DNA of 64,000 nt, from contig CM037843.1 of assembly GCA_021234535.1 (NCBI GenBank), positions 25,389,911 through 25,453,910 on the forward strand. The letters are read 5' to 3'. The notes beneath the pieces were generated by a model. It searched no databases. It was not told the DNA's origin and was given only the letters and a program-made list of their open reading frames with translations. The DNA comes from Stichopus chloronotus. Lineage: Eukaryota > Echinodermata > Holothuroidea > Aspidochirotida > Stichopodidae. A program made the position numbers and the translations under genes. Below, in pieces: positions 1 through 14,315 of this stretch. Within the stretch, counting starts at the first letter, position 1. Each line of letters starts with the position of its first letter.

Positions 1-3000
1 GTGTGCTCCCTTGCCCATCTGGTGTACTTGGAATAATCTGTGCAAGCGGTGAATTTGGTTTACCCTGGCTCAGTTGGCTGAGATTCACTCTTGGCTCCAT
101 AGCAAGGTGGTAACGACTCAAGGAGCAGCCCCGGATGCAGTCCCAGAACCTTAGGAGATCAATCTAGAGCATAGAGGGCACCGTGCGAGAACATTTATTC
201 GAGGTGTCATAGTGCTCAGTTTAACAATGCATGCATAAGAAGAGCAAGGATAAGACACTCGTGAATACCTGCACTGAGTCTTGGGAAATTTACATGTGCC
301 TGTATAAAATTTCAGATTTTCAGAAAATTTATTTTGTCCATTGGTCAACTAAGATCTGAAATCTGATTTGATCCTTCCCAAAAATTAAATTTTCCTGCAA
401 AATTGTGTTGTATTGTGCTGTTTACAGTGCAAAGTACACATGTTTAGAATTCGTCATGATATTTCGGGGATTTTAAATCAAGTCTGGTGTTGGTTACAAC
501 CCTTTTGGAACTTATTTTATTGTCTGGAGGACTACAGTACCTCATCAAAAAATGTGGCCTACAGTATACTCTTGAAGAGTATAGGCATCTTTGATACTTG
601 TAGTACCACTGTGCATTTTCACTTAAGTCAATTGGCAGTGAAATAAATTCCTTTCTCTTTCAAGCTTGAATGAATAGTATAACTGATAGTCAGTATGAAG
701 TTAGGTGAGCCTTTCTTTAATTGACTGAACTCTCATTGAGTGGCACACTGCATTATAAAGCATGAAACGAGTCTTTTGGTTGGCCTGTCTTTGCTTGTGT
801 TTTCAATCAAGATGATAAATCTGACATTTCCCACAAAGCATAGATAGAGAAAGTGAGAATGAAACAGCCCTCCAGCAATTTGACCACGTTGGAGTTATAT
901 TCCCAGCTTATAACCCTTTACGATCTACAACAAAAAAATGGAAAAAAAAAATGGGAGGCTGAAGGAGGATGTTTGCAGAACTTCCATGACAAAGAGATTG
1001 CAGGTAATAATTACTCATCAGTGTGAAGTAGACCACCTTCACGATTCATTATCTTCAATTTGTTGCCTTGAATCAGAGAGCAGAACTGTTCTTAAAAGTG
1101 TGCTAAGAGACATTTGCATCGATACATTCAGAATTAGGCTCTGACTTGGAGAAGACATTGATATCGCTGGCAGTCCTTTGTGTCCACATCTTTGGATGAC
1201 AAAAGCTCTTTCACATTTTATGATATCGCACACCATTGACAGCAATAGTAATCCATGCTTGTGTTCATTCAGAGAATAGCAGATAAATTACGACTGCCTT
1301 GTCACCAAATTCTCAAAACTGGTGTCCATCACCGCTCTCTGTTGAGAGAGTGAGAGCTGTTTGAATAATAATGCCCTTTAATTACATCATATAAGTGGCT
1401 TCTACTTAACTTCGCTTTCATGTCGTATAATTTTGACCAATCTTTGGTTTGAAAGCAGTCAGACAGAAAGGAACAAACTGAGAGCACAGAAATATTCTAG
1501 AAACCATCAGAGTGCGCCTCCTGTCTGAATGCTGGATGAAAATTGCTCTGGAAATGCGAAAGCGAGTGACAGAGATATATCCGTCTTCCTCTGTAGCGTC
1601 TTTAAGTAGTTGCTAAATTAGTGTGACTGCGAAGTCTGTGACACTGAGAAAAGCAGTTCAGGTATTGATTGTTGTAAACTCAATGAAGTTGTTGCTGTTT
1701 GAAGAAAGCCCTGATATTAGTGAATGGTTTTTTGTTATGATCTGCATTGAATGGTGTTCACGGAACCGAGGAGAAGGAATCAATGTTGTGAAAGCACCAA
1801 GGTTGGAAGAAGGAGAGTAGTGAAATAACATCTTGCAGTCATCAGTGTTGATGTGGTGATACTATCGCCAGTGAACTTGGCGTCGTTGGTGGTACTCTTC
1901 ATTTGTGGATATTCTGCTCGGCAGTGCAGCACTTGTCATCTTTGGTTTGTATTGGAAAATCTTCCAGCAACCAATCTAAAAGGAAATTTCACTCTCTGGG
2001 TGATGGAAATCTGTTGAACTTGATGTTTGCCAGTGGATTGGAAAATTTTGTTCCTCCTTGTTACAAGAGCTCTTGATTGGGACCCTGAATCAGACGTTTG
2101 TTTCTGATGCAGCTCGGTTTTGTCATTAAGCTGCATGAGAGTGGGAGAAATCTTTTGTGTTTCTTTTCTTATTTTTGTCTTTGTGAAGGAAAGGTGGTAG
2201 TCATGCTCTTTGTTTGAGTGAAAGTTGGCAAGTGACTTGACTTGTCAAACTTGGCTAGAATTGCTAATTTTACCATAGGTGCAGTTACTAGTTCTTTATC
2301 TATGTTGTGACTGTTGTAACTTGGAGGAAATTTTGGCTACAAATTATACCACAATCAAAGAGGTCTTGACAAGTGTCGGGAAATTTCTAAGGCTGTTGTC
2401 AACATTGGTGAGGAATGATAAAAAGTCTCTAAGCCTGGGGCCTTCATGGTTGACTTCATCTATTGTTTTGATGTTTAACTTGAAGTCTGATGTTATCATT
2501 GAAATGGTGTATGCAGATATTTTGCCTTTGTGTATGGAGGGTACAACTAATACACTGGTTCTTGATAATATCGAAGGAGGCGGCAGAAGTTTGAGTAACA
2601 TGTCAACGTTTATGATACTGGAAGTTTTGTGAAACATCCACTTTATGATGTAGTTGATGGTAAAAATGTTCTCAATGTTTGGATGTTCCTTGTAAAGCAG
2701 AATACTTCCTCCTTGTCCACTTGACTGTTGCTATCTTTTCTGAAAGAATATTTGTCCTCAGAATGGCTTTGAAAAGGAAGTGACTTGAGTAAAGTGAAAA
2801 GTAGCTGCCTTTGAGGAGCTCACAGACACACGGCCATCAAGCCCCGTCGAAATCAATTCAAATTCATTGTATTTGTCAAGTTATTAAGAAGTTTTGTATT
2901 GGTCTCCATCTTCTGATGATAAGTGTTTATGCAAAGTTCACCTGTCAGATAAACTTGAATATTACTCAACATTTAAAATAGTCTGAGGAAGGTACTTTGG

Positions 3001-3155
3001 ACTTTTGAATGTAGAAACAGGAAAGACACACTCACACATAGACAAAGAAAAAAAAAAACAAAGGAAGGAAAAAAAGCAAAAACAAAACAGCTGAAAGAGA
3101 CACATTGTATCTTTGCGTGGTTTTTCTTTCGACTGCAATTATTGAAGAGACCAGG
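1..3155. other. Upstream flank / possible 5'UTR of the PALS1-like gene
   Basis: No gene is supported here. The stretch 130-281 carries a degraded copy of the foldback MITE described below (its GTGAATACC end is near 261-269). From about 840 to 2900 the minus strand reads as protein-like segments in shifting frames, broken by stops, without a family I recognise (see findings). A purine-rich A/G tract at 3042-3100 precedes the first coding exon. An in-frame TAG at 3039-3041 closes the reading frame upstream of the ATG at 3156. No TATA box or CpG-rich promoter was obvious by eye, so the transcription start cannot be placed. Confidence 0.5.
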
Positions 3156-3267
3156 ATGGGGGCAGGATCAGCTGCCAGACCCTCAAACTCGCCATCCAGT
3201 TCGGTGGACCTGGGTGGTTACATCATAATGGTGACCGAGTTAAAAGATGGTTCAGTCAAACTCTACG
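3156..3267 (+). CDS. PALS1: PALS1-like exon 1: start codon and first strands of the extra N-terminal PDZ
   Basis: This exon encodes residues 1-37, from MGAGSAARPSN to DGSVKLY, plus one base (phase 1), followed by donor GTAAGC. The ATG at 3156 is the first in-frame Met after a TAG at 3039, and its context is good (A at -3, G at +4). A Ser/Pro-rich leader of about 16 residues precedes VDLGGYIIMVTEL, which I read as the carboxylate-binding loop (GGYI in place of GLGF) and strand beta2 of a PDZ; SVKLY would be beta3. The first beta strand is not obvious, so an additional upstream exon or an atypical PDZ start is possible. The next coding exon is 15.9 kb away; the join rests on phase and on completing the PDZ fold (LYG-SPADRADL). 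Confidence 0.7.
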
Positions 3268-6200
3268 GTAAGCATATATCCCTCATTATTTGTTCTAAAG
3301 GGACTTTGAACTTCAAACAACTGGATTGTTCTTGCTCTCAACATGTGTACAAATATAACCTTGTATTGCATTCTTGCAATTTCATTTACCATGCAAGTTT
3401 TATAGGATGTCTATGGTATTGTTGTTTTGGTTTATGTTTAGTATGTTTGGGTTATATATTTATATTATTATTGTGGTATTAAGGTATTATGAATCAGCGT
3501 ATAGTTTCTGTTGTTGTAGATGGCTTTGAAGTTTGGTTCTGAATCACTTTTGTAGAGAAGTAGAGAATCCTTACAGGGTACTTTGGTTTGGTAGTTCTCT
3601 GACAAGTCTCAACTCTATGCATAAATTGGCATGTTGCAGACTTGATTAAAGTTTATTGACAACTAGCGTTGTTGCGATATGAAATTTTCAAAAATGATAT
3701 CAGGAGCAAGTTTCCCTAAATTGCCAAACAATATCACAATATCAAAGGGATAAGTTAGAACCGAAGCACACCTGAAAAAGTATGTGTATAAAAACCATTG
3801 ATTTTGTACAGAAGTCTTATTGTACATCCTAAGTACTGTATAACCTTAATTCTGACCGGACACTTTATTTTCATGGAAATCAGTTTAGTTCATTGAAGTT
3901 TTATTCAACCTTAAGGTCTGATTTCTAGTTTTGTAACATTATTTACTACAGTACACTATGTGATTCAAATTTCTTCTATTTTTCTTTTCCTCAAATGTAC
4001 GTAGATATTGTTTGGGTCATTTCACAAACGATGAGGAGGAAAGTTTCAAAACGTTATCATTTTCCGATACCACAATATCAGAACAACATGTTTTGCGATT
4101 CATCTAATTTGGTTAAAAATTATGGCATGCTGTAATTGCTATGGAAAAGTCAAATTAAGACACGAATATCATTTTTCTCACCATCTGAACCATATGTGTC
4201 TCAATGAAAATGGTTTTAGATGTTTATGTTGGAAGAAAGTCATTTATGTGGTAAATTTTACTTAAGTTATGAAAATTTTGAATGAAAAATAGACTTGTCT
4301 TACAAAGATCTTTAATCAGAAAATGGCACAAATGGAAATTATTTATGAACCTCGCTGATTTTAATCCCCTGTCCATCACAAGTGTGAAGCATCAGATCTA
4401 AAGTTGCCTCAAATCACAAATCTACAGTCCCTTTACATATTTACCCACTAGATTCATTCTGGACTAGCACCCTCATCTCACATGGTGTTCCCACAAACAC
4501 AGATTTGTAATGGATTAAAAGCAAGGTCAACTCAAGCTATTTTGTGTGGGAACTGTGGTAAAGGCTGGGTAAGAGTTACATAATCCTCCTTGGAGATTAG
4601 ATTGAGTGGAGTTTGCCAGCATTACCTCTCATGATACATAAATTTTGGAGATAATTGCCGATTTGCCATTTCTTTTCACTCTTTGCTGAACTTTGTATCC
4701 TTTGACATACTATTTTGCCATTATATGCACTGGCTGGATTTGTATGTCACACTGGTTTTACCAGCAGTATGCAGTATGTAACAAACTTTGTAATTGAAAA
4801 TGGGAAGGGAAAGCAACAATAGAAGTGCCAGTGTTTGGTCAGACACAGTGAGCCTATGTGTTATAAGGTTGGCAAAGCTACTGTGGATAAAATGGATGGG
4901 ACTTGTAGTCATGTAGAAATTCTGAAATATACAGAATTATTGCTACAAAAAATGACAATGTCGATACCAGTAAAGTATTAGTTCAAATGAAATTTTGTAG
5001 CTTTGTGATTGCCATTTCAAGTATTTATGCAGTTTGAGAGTGGATACATGTTTCTTATTCTCTTGCCAACATGCTTGTATGTACTACTTTGTACATCCCT
5101 GCAGCTCACTGTTTCCTTGTGCCATCATTAAACCCCATGAACATCACCATATGGGACCCACAAGAAATCCAGACATGCCAAAGGTAATTTCATATAGATG
5201 GGTTTTCTGGACCCACGATTGCATTTTGCACAATTCCAACATTGTCATTCCTCACTTTGCGATAATATATGTGAAGATCTCTTGGTGAACATAAGATTTA
5301 AGTCTTATAGTATGTACCATACGTATGCTTCATATGTTTGAAAGGTACCTATGCCCAGAAACTCTATGAAAACAATCTAATTCAATGGAATGGGTGGAGA
5401 TATGGGTACTACAAAGTTACTTACCTTTCGTAGGACATGTTACAACTGATAAGGTAAGAATCAACTTATAATGTAAACAACAGATATTAAAACACATTCT
5501 TTGAACCAATAATATAAAAACTTAACAGCCCCACATGTTTCTACATACATGTTTACACATTTATGTGCTTATGTGGGTAGACATACGTAGGTGCAACATT
5601 TTACTGTTAATGTAAAAGCTGTTCAAATGACAATATCAAACTTTCCTTATGTGTTCTTGTGCAGTATGTATGCATGTGTGTATGTTGGTATTGACATGTT
5701 GATAGGTATGGAAGCAGGCTGGCAAAGGGAAGGGGGGGGGGGGATGGGTAGGACAAGCATATATGTAGGTTTGTGCCTGTCTATGTGTGTGCATGCATGT
5801 ATGCATATGCAGCCATTGATGACAATGCTATCCTCCTGTAATCTAAGCCAGAGTTAGGAAGTGACATACTGTTCCAACTTCATATGCTTAGGTGATGCTA
5901 ATGACCAATGCACACGGACGTACAGCGTCTGATCATCAAAAGAAATCATCGTCAGTCCAAACATCTGCCAGGTATATCCCTCCCTGATCATCATCATTAT
6001 CACTGTAGGCTAACTGAACTCTTCTCCCTCCGTTTGTCTTTCATAATTTACTGTGCGAGTGGCTGTAGTATAGTACACTGTATAATTTGATGTGGATGAT
6101 GTTGGTTCTGCTTGCTGAGTGATATATTGACAGACTCAATGTACGATCAGGATAACATTTTCTCTCAGTGTTGCTATGACTTGGAACTTTGCAGAAAGCA

Positions 6201-9200
6201 ACCTTTTTGTGATGTCATCAGTATCTCCAAAGAGATGGCTCATTAATAACGTGTAAATTAGAGGAGCACAGAGTTTATCCCTCAGCTTTATCTTGAGAGA
6301 TTGTGCCAGTGACAATTGATCTTGTGTTGTCATGATGAAATTTGCCACAATTGTTGCTGGCTGCACTGGAGGCTGACTATGCAGCCATTTTGTCAACAAA
6401 TACTGTAAGCTTGTAAAGGGACTTATTGTAAAGTTTGTGAACTTGCAAAGGGACAGAGGGAGATATTTTACCATGCTTCATAGTTTTGTGATGTAATGAG
6501 ACTTATGAACAAGGTATCCCTTTCTCCCAAAGGAGAAAACAGAAATGCTGTATGCAAACTGTAAATGTTATGAAAACTCAATGTCAGCGTCTGCATCCTA
6601 CAGAACTCACATATGGCATAATAAACACCAATTAAAACTAATTCTCAACATATCCTGTATCGGTAGGATCAGTCATAATATTGGTTCTTCAAAGTACAAT
6701 TTTTGTGATCATTTTCAAGACCCCTTTGCCAACCTCACTTCTAATTACCATAGGTAGCGATCTCTTATGAAAAAAAAAAAAAAAAACGAAGAAAAAAAAG
6801 CTGTTTGTCTTGTAGATGCAGTGATGTTATCATAATTTTGGATAAATTGCTTTTCTTTGTACAGAAACTCAAGGTCAGATGGCTCAAGAGCTTTTCTGCA
6901 TGTTCACATCTTCTGACCTTTTCCTTTGTGTTTCAAGCAGTCCACTTGAAAAAAAAAAGGAGTTGATAAACAGCAAGTTCACACAGTTAATTTATTTTGC
7001 CTTTAAAGCATTACAGTACAGCATACCAGATTGCACCAGATGAGTTTACTGTACTGGTAATGACTGCAACAACTATTTTTAAACTTCTTTCAACTGTGGT
7101 ATAGAACATATATGCTAGTTTACCATGCATACAGGCAACGAATAGAAGATATCAAAGCATAATGTTGCAATTACTATCAACATGCAAGTGCAGTACTTAA
7201 CCATTTGATGTGTAATTTCTTTTGGTCTCAGCTAGCTTTTGCTCTACTTTTCTGAATACTGAAAAAAAATATGTAGTCATGCTGACCAAAGATATTTCAA
7301 TGTCTGTGACAACCATGATGTTGTTATTCAGTTATGCACAGTAGTACTAGTTAGTTGTTTTCAATATGAACATCTCTGCCCTTGAATACCAAGTGTCCAA
7401 GCATTTCTCTTTCAGCTGTACAATACATTTAAGTATAGAAATCAATATAATTGAAGAAAATCAATACATGGAATACTTGGGACTCATCCTTGACTGTCTT
7501 TAGGTCTTTTGTTTTCTTACGGTCGGTGGTGTTCCATTTATTTTGCTGTTCTGTTAAGTTAATCTTGTATGAAATGTCATCATCAATTGGTAGGCATAAT
7601 GCTAGTCAAACTGACCTACATGGGATATGTGTATGATATCTGGGGAAGTTAAGTTAAAATGTTAGGAGTAGATTAGTCAAATAAGGTAACATTTTCACTA
7701 TACAAGGATAATAAGAAGAACCATTGTGTGGGCGGCTGTCACTGGTTTGCACTGAGACCGTGGATGTTCAGTACTGGCTGCAGACTGAGCAATTAATGTT
7801 GATCAAAAGAGGCTTTTATCGTAAAAAGATAAGATGAAGCATGTTGGATGTATCGTAGCGTTTGCTTCTCTGATGTAGTTCTAATATTTAAGTCCATGAG
7901 TTTTTTAAATATTTTAGAAATTTTACTATCGGTTGTGGCAGTCTGACAATTACAGTGTAGGAAAGTCTTCTTTTGATTAGTTGAGCGTATTTGGATTACG
8001 AGACCAGTCACTGAAGTGGGCTTTCTTGCGCAGGCCCAACTAACTAATCTAGACTTGTTTTTGGCCATTGTGGTCAGATTCCCTGTGTGAATTATTCAGC
8101 TGACAGCATTTGCGGGCTGGGCTGTTACAGTGAACTGTCCCTCAAAGATGTAAATGGTTGTCGCCCTCTCTCATCTAGGGACTGAATAATTGTCTGTAGC
8201 ACCTACAGAATTTGAAACAGGACGATTGACGTGAAGCGTATATCATGGACAGTTCCACGATGGAAAGTTGCTTGAGGTTCATATTTGATTCGGTCCGCCT
8301 GAACCACCAAACAGGTGCATTCAGATTGCTTTCTGCATTACCTAATGTCAGGAAGTCATCACCATCATGGAAGGAAAGCTCCAAAAATGAATGTCCTACC
8401 AAACAATGTACTTCTATAATGTCTACTCTTGCACTTTTGTAGTTCTATGTATTAGTTTGTTATTAACACCATCCCTAGTTCCTTTGATGATGTTACAATT
8501 TAGGTCAACCCTTCTACTAGTTAGGTAGCTGCATCAAAGTGACTTTTTGAGTTGTATAGGAAGGACATAAAGATTGCATGCAGTATAGTGCTGTGTGCCC
8601 TATACCAACCTCATATATACAACATTGCAGCTTACATATTTCCTGCTGCAATAACAAATCTACAACAAACTTTCTCCCATTGAACAATGAAGACCTGCAT
8701 GTTGTGGATTATGTTTTAAGAACCACATGAGTTAGGTGATTCTCACTAGAATTGGTAACTTTCATGATTCCTTACTTCAACTACATGGACATTTTTTTCA
8801 GAATAAACTAGGATAACAACTTCTCTTACATAGTGTGCAATTCACCGTGAAGAACGCGCATTCACTGTATACCCTGGGGTATATTTCACCATCAACAAGA
8901 CAATGAATCACAGGAATCATTGGGGCAACTCTAAGGGGACCTTGTAAGCTGTCTTGTTTTTTCAAAATTGGTTTTGTCTGCTGTTCAGTGGGTCTGCATT
9001 TAAAATATTTTGACTTTTTTTGAACAGTATGGAATAAGACTAGAGGGGACACAAGGGTATTGTACAAGAACCTGTGAGTGCACTTATGACCCTCTGTTTT
9101 TGTGTATTGCTGTGTTACATTTTGAATGTTGCATCAAAAAGCATGTTCCGGATGTGGTAGAAAGGCTTCAAAACAAAAAGTTGCAGATTCTAGGGTTATA

Positions 9201-10029
9201 TAAATACTGCCCTGATATCTGTACAGACTATTGCAGGCTTGTTGTTACTCACGAAATTTTTTATTCCCTGCCAAAGGTAGACTCTGCCGAGTCTGCTTGG
9301 GCTAGGAAAGTTTCTGTTCCTAATCTTGGTTCTGCCACCCCTGAAGGGACATCCATATATTTACTGTACTGCTCTTCTGGAAAAGTGTTTACTCCCCTCA
9401 TTGATCGCTGCCCTCGCAGACTCTGGACAGTCGTTTTAATTATGCACACAACTTTTAACCAAAACCATTGTTTTTCTCTACCAAATTTGGTAGAAGCTAA
9501 TCATGGCCATTGTGAGAAATGGTGGGAGTGACGATGGGAAAAGGACCTACCTTTATGTCGAGGTGAAATACAGTAGAACAGACCAAAATAGGGGTATAGC
9601 CAAAACTAAAGACTGTCAGATATTGATGCAGTATGTCTTCGAATACTTTTTGTAACTCTTTTGATTATTTAGATGTAAAGAATTGTGAAAGTTTGCACAG
9701 TAGCATATCACTCTTTTAAAAAGTTCTTCCCTTCATATTTGAACGCACCATTATTTTCTCTCATTCTTCGATCGCTGCTTTTGGCTCATTTCATGAGACC
9801 AACGCGTAGTATTTTGATACATGTATTAACCCTAACATCAAACGTGACTATTCATGTGTACATAATTGTATTGAGTGTCCAAAGTCTTCCCGGCGAATGG
9901 CGATCATAGGGAAACGCTGATTGCTAGATGAGTACATATCCACGGTTGGGTATAAGTGGGCTGCAGCTCAAATTGTGAGGAATGTATCAGTGAAAGGAGG
10001 GGAATTCATTCGCTGAGAAAGACTTAGCA

Positions 10030-11010
10030 AAGTCTATGCTGAAGGTTGAGGGAATCTATGCTATGACAGTGTCAGGTATGTGCGGATGTACTGTATGTAT
10101 GTGTGTGTCATGCTAAAACTTGTAATTACAATATCTGTAGAAGGGTAACAGTGATTGATCTCCTAGTCATATTTAGTGTGTTAGGTTGTTCACACTAAGC
10201 AGATGATTCCTACTTGTTTTGGTGGAGGTCAAAGGTCATTTGAGGTATCAGAAGGTCAAAATGTGAACAACCTGCTAAAAACAATATCACAAGAAGGCTT
10301 TCCTTGACAGGTATCGTACTTACTGTGATAATTGGCCATAATGAGGAAGCCTACAGATTTTGATGAAGGTCAAAGGTCACTTTAGGCTACCCGTGGTCAA
10401 ATTGTGAAAACTATCTAAACACTCTACCCAAAGAAGGATAACTATGTCAATCTCATACCCAGCATGTGGATTGCCTATTTGGATCAGATGATCTTGTCAG
10501 ATTTTGATAAAGGTCAAAGGTCATTTGCTGTTACCAGATGTCAAACTTTAAAACTTTTAAACACTATATCTGAAGAAGTGTAAATGTGGGGAATTTTACA
10601 CATGGCATGTAAATTGCTCATGTTGAATAGACGATTTGGTATGTGTTTGGATGCAGGGCAAAGGTCATTTAGAGTTGCTGGAGGGCAAAACTTCTAAACC
10701 CTTTAAACATGATATGTAAAATCCATAGGATAATTCTCACGTTTCTGACTCGTATGAATTGGTACATAAGTATGACAAGTATGAATTGTATGACAAATAT
10801 GAATTGGTCAAGTTCAGAAGATACTTCTTACTGTTTTTTTTAGGTCAATGGTCATTTAAGGTCACAAGAGGTCAAAAGGTGAAAATCTTGTAAAGACAGT
10901 ATCTTAAGAAGGATGACTGTGAGAGATTTTTGACATTGAGGTCAAAAATAATTTGGGGTCACAATATGTTAAAACCTTGTGATCATGATATTTTGAGAAG
11001 GATAACTAAG
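10030..11010. repeat. Degenerate copy of the 145-bp receptor-site tandem repeat
   Basis: A divergent head-like patch near 10050 (GGGAATCTATGC) is followed by units sharing the phrase GGTCAAAGGTCA at about 10228, 10368 and 10513, with weaker versions near 10659 and 10842. The unit backbone (GAAGGATAACTRTG ... CATACC ... GATGATC) is still readable. Spacing between successive DR1 motifs is about 140-146 bp, matching the clean array at 38-40 kb. Divergence indicates an older insertion. No clear hairpin tail was found. Confidence 0.65.
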
Positions 11011-13297
11011 GATAACTACTTTTAAGAATTAGACAAGATTTAGAAGGACAGCAGTGTCGTTGCTGATCTTATGTGTTTGCCTAGCACCAAAAAGGGGAAT
11101 TTTTGTTTGGCTCAGTGCATGCTTAAAATGGTCCTTGAGATCTTACCATGTTAAAGATTTGTCTTTATGCACTCCACATTTTTAATGATACTGATAAAAG
11201 AGCTCAACAGGTGGCTCAGCATGGGGAAGTGGTTCCTTGTGTCAGCAATGATCCATATTTTATCTTTATCCAAAGGACATTCAGAACACTTCCATTTGCT
11301 TCTCAGTTCAGCACCCAAACAAGCACCACAATAAGATTTGCTTACCTCACAACTTTCCTGTTATGGGTACCAGTGGAATATAAAACCTATTGATCTCCGT
11401 CTCCTTATCTGTATGTACTGTACACTAACCTTACTGTCTTGCCTGTCTGCATCAGTCAGTTCGTCACCCTGAATGAAAAGAGAATCATAAATTGACTCAA
11501 CAGGACAATGCCAGGAATAGTTGTGACTCATTCCTACTATAAACTCTTCTAGCTGTTTTGTCATAAATTCTTCACTTCTCAGAAAAATATGAAAGGGCTT
11601 TTGTTTGATGAACTGGAGCACAGTTGTGTTGAAAGTTTTAGCATATCCCCAAACTGACTGTTTTGTTTTTTTAAAAAGAGACACCTTACTGTCTCTTACC
11701 TGTCTGTCTTTCAAGCAAGAGAGTCGATACCAACCTTCTACCTACAGTAGGTAGGTGTTGGCTTGTATGTTTTCCATCATACATTGGTGTTATGAAAGCA
11801 GTCAGAGCTGCTGTTGAGTAAGACACTCCCTTGTACATGCCAGAGAGTTCCTGGCATTGCTGAATGTTAGTTACAGTACGTGAGTGTCCTGAGTTGAGAC
11901 ATGATACAGTACAATGAAGTACAGCCAGTGAGTTGTATTTAACCTATAAAGTTCCGATTACTTCAGTATCTGCATTTATAAATGTTCTGTGTGTTTGCAC
12001 AGTTGATTGAATATGGACCTTCTGTTGCATAGTCCATTGATCAAGGAGCTCTTTTCATGACTGCAGCAGTTATTTGAATACACTTTGTTAAAGGAGAATG
12101 GGTACGTAGGTGTGATGTATCTTTTATAATATTTTGCCAGAAAAAAGTGCAAAAAGTTATGTAAGATATTTGTCACAACTGTCTGTACTCCTTTTAGCTG
12201 GAAAAAAAAATCATACATAAGTTGGCTGACAAACTAGATCAGTTATGAGTTTGCCAAATAATTGTTATAGCACACTGATTGCTACAAGCTTTGGTACCTG
12301 TAGGACTTTTGTGAAATCACTGCTTAGGCATTGAACAGGATTATAATTTGATTCTCAAGTGTACTTACTTGTGACTTATGGTTTAAAACTTGATAATGAC
12401 AATCAGCACTACTGTGTGTGATGTAAGTTATGATGGAACAGTTTTGTCTGTGCTCTGGCCTTTTTTTAAGTTGATTTTTTTTTAAATTAAAATAATTTTA
12501 AGTAAAATTTTGTGTGTAAAATTTTTCCATTATCAGTGGACCATCTCTTTCCACTGATTTACCCATCATTTTAATATTGTGTGAAATTTTTCAATGCTCA
12601 TGCCCAAGCATAAATTGTTTCATGCCCTTGCAGATATCCATGACAATAGTGACCTCCTACATCTCCCCACCTCAGTAAATCTTTGAAGCTCTACTCACTT
12701 TGAATTTCATTTGCAATGTAGCCTCCTTCCTGCTTTTGTTGTAACCATAATTTTTAAAGTGCCCTGTCACATTAAAGTCTGAAAAATTCCAAGCAAATCT
12801 CTCATTGCTGGTAGTTTAAACATTTGTGTAAGCATTTGAAGGTGTGTGTGACATGCATCTAGAAAAGAGCTGGCTTCAGAAGTCGCAAAGTAAAACCCTG
12901 AGTGAAAATCTGTTGAAATTTTGTTTATATCTATTACTGTTTTTGAGATACATTCTCAAAGTTTGATAAAAACACAAAACAGATGACATGGAGTGTTGCA
13001 CAGAATCAGTATTTCCTTTGCTAAGCCTATATATTGTCTCTTAATTCCTTCATTGCTGAGGTTCACATTGGTAATTGATGTCAATGTTTTGAAGAAAATA
13101 CATGCTTCCAAAATAAAAGCCCTCCGGACATGTTAAATTCTCACATGTCCATGAAATAAAGGTTAAGTAAAAGGATGTACATAAAGATGTATCACATGAG
13201 TCCATCTCTTGAATCACAGATTTGCATACTAAGCCAATGTATATTCATGATACAAGTGTGAGACACTAATTTGCCTGTAAAATTGTCAATCTTTGAG

Positions 13298-13413
13298 CTA
13301 ACGAGGATGAGCGTAGGCTTAGAGGGCACAGTGTCGGAATAGATTTTGATTGCATTTGTGAAGTAAGAGTTACATTAGTCCCTTGTGAATACCCACACCA
13401 GTGAGTTGTGGGG
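13298..13413 (+). repeat. Foldback MITE, partial copy
   Basis: The copy carries the conserved block TAGGCTTAGAGGGCACAGTG, a T-rich linker, and the 3' end GTGAATACCCACACC AGTGAGTTGTGGGGA seen in the other copies. The left terminal repeat is missing. Orientation is given relative to the GTGAATACCC end. Confidence 0.6.
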
Positions 13414-14119
13414 AACCAGTGATGGATTTGATGCAATTTGTGGCTATTTTTAACATATTCGATGATTAATGCACACAATACTCTAAAATGTCATTTTCAG
13501 TGTCACATGACCTTCAGACCCATGGATCTCATCCACCCAGTTGAAGATTGTGGCCGCCTTGTTCATTTGGTGCCATTTGTGCAATGCATTGCATTGATGA
13601 AGCTGATCAGTAATGCACGTTTTGGCAGTTTTGTGTTTACAGTTAATCAAGGCCTTTCAAGATACTATAATACAGCAATAACCTTTTGGTTATTGGGACC
13701 ACAGTAATAACTTTCTGATGAATTTTAAGCATTAATGTTTACAGCTTGTACCCGAGTACTATGCCGATGATGTCAATACGTGATTGTCAAATTGTTACCA
13801 GGATCAAACATTTTAGTAACATAGTACAGTTTATGTGTGACAAAATTCATCATGTATGCCAACGTAGGAACACTGCATTTTCATGTCTGTTCATAAGATA
13901 CGTGATGTTATATTAATGTGCAAAGTAAAATGCTACATTTAAGTATGACTACATAACAGATTTGTAACCTAACAAAGTTAATTTTTTGGTACCAGGGAAC
14001 CCAACCTACTTGGGACTGTGGGTATCCAGGATTTACTTCACACCTCACTTACCTGTCTCAACACAACAAGCACACTTCCACTACTGTGCCAAGAGTGCTG
14101 GTAACCTTTAACCAGGCTT

Positions 14120-14315
14120 TGAGTTTTAGATTTTCCAGGTGTGCTACAAATCACACTCCTCAAGAAAGTCGGGAGTGTGGTAGGTGTGCTGTTTGTTAAA
14201 CTGTAACACATTCATCTTAGTGCCCTTCTTTATCTAGGTGTGCAAAAAATCGCACTCCTCACAGTGAATTGAGGTGAGTGGTGGCGTGCAATCGCACTCG
14301 CGCACCTCAGAATTT
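14120..14315. repeat. Short GGTGTGC / GCACTCCTC palindromic repeat pair
   Basis: Two related blocks, near 14137-14190 and 14236-14312, each contain GGTGTGC followed by ATCRCACTCCTC. The second folds on itself: GAGGTG at about 14271 pairs with CACCTC at about 14304, and GCGTGCAATCGCACTCGCGC lies between them. This looks like the end region of a small transposon or a local inverted duplication. I do not recognise the family. Confidence 0.35.

Noticed and set aside
9010..9531. Open frame of 173 codons on the plus strand in intron 1
   Set aside because: It has no ATG at the start, no recognisable domain, and sits in intronic sequence; length alone is not enough.
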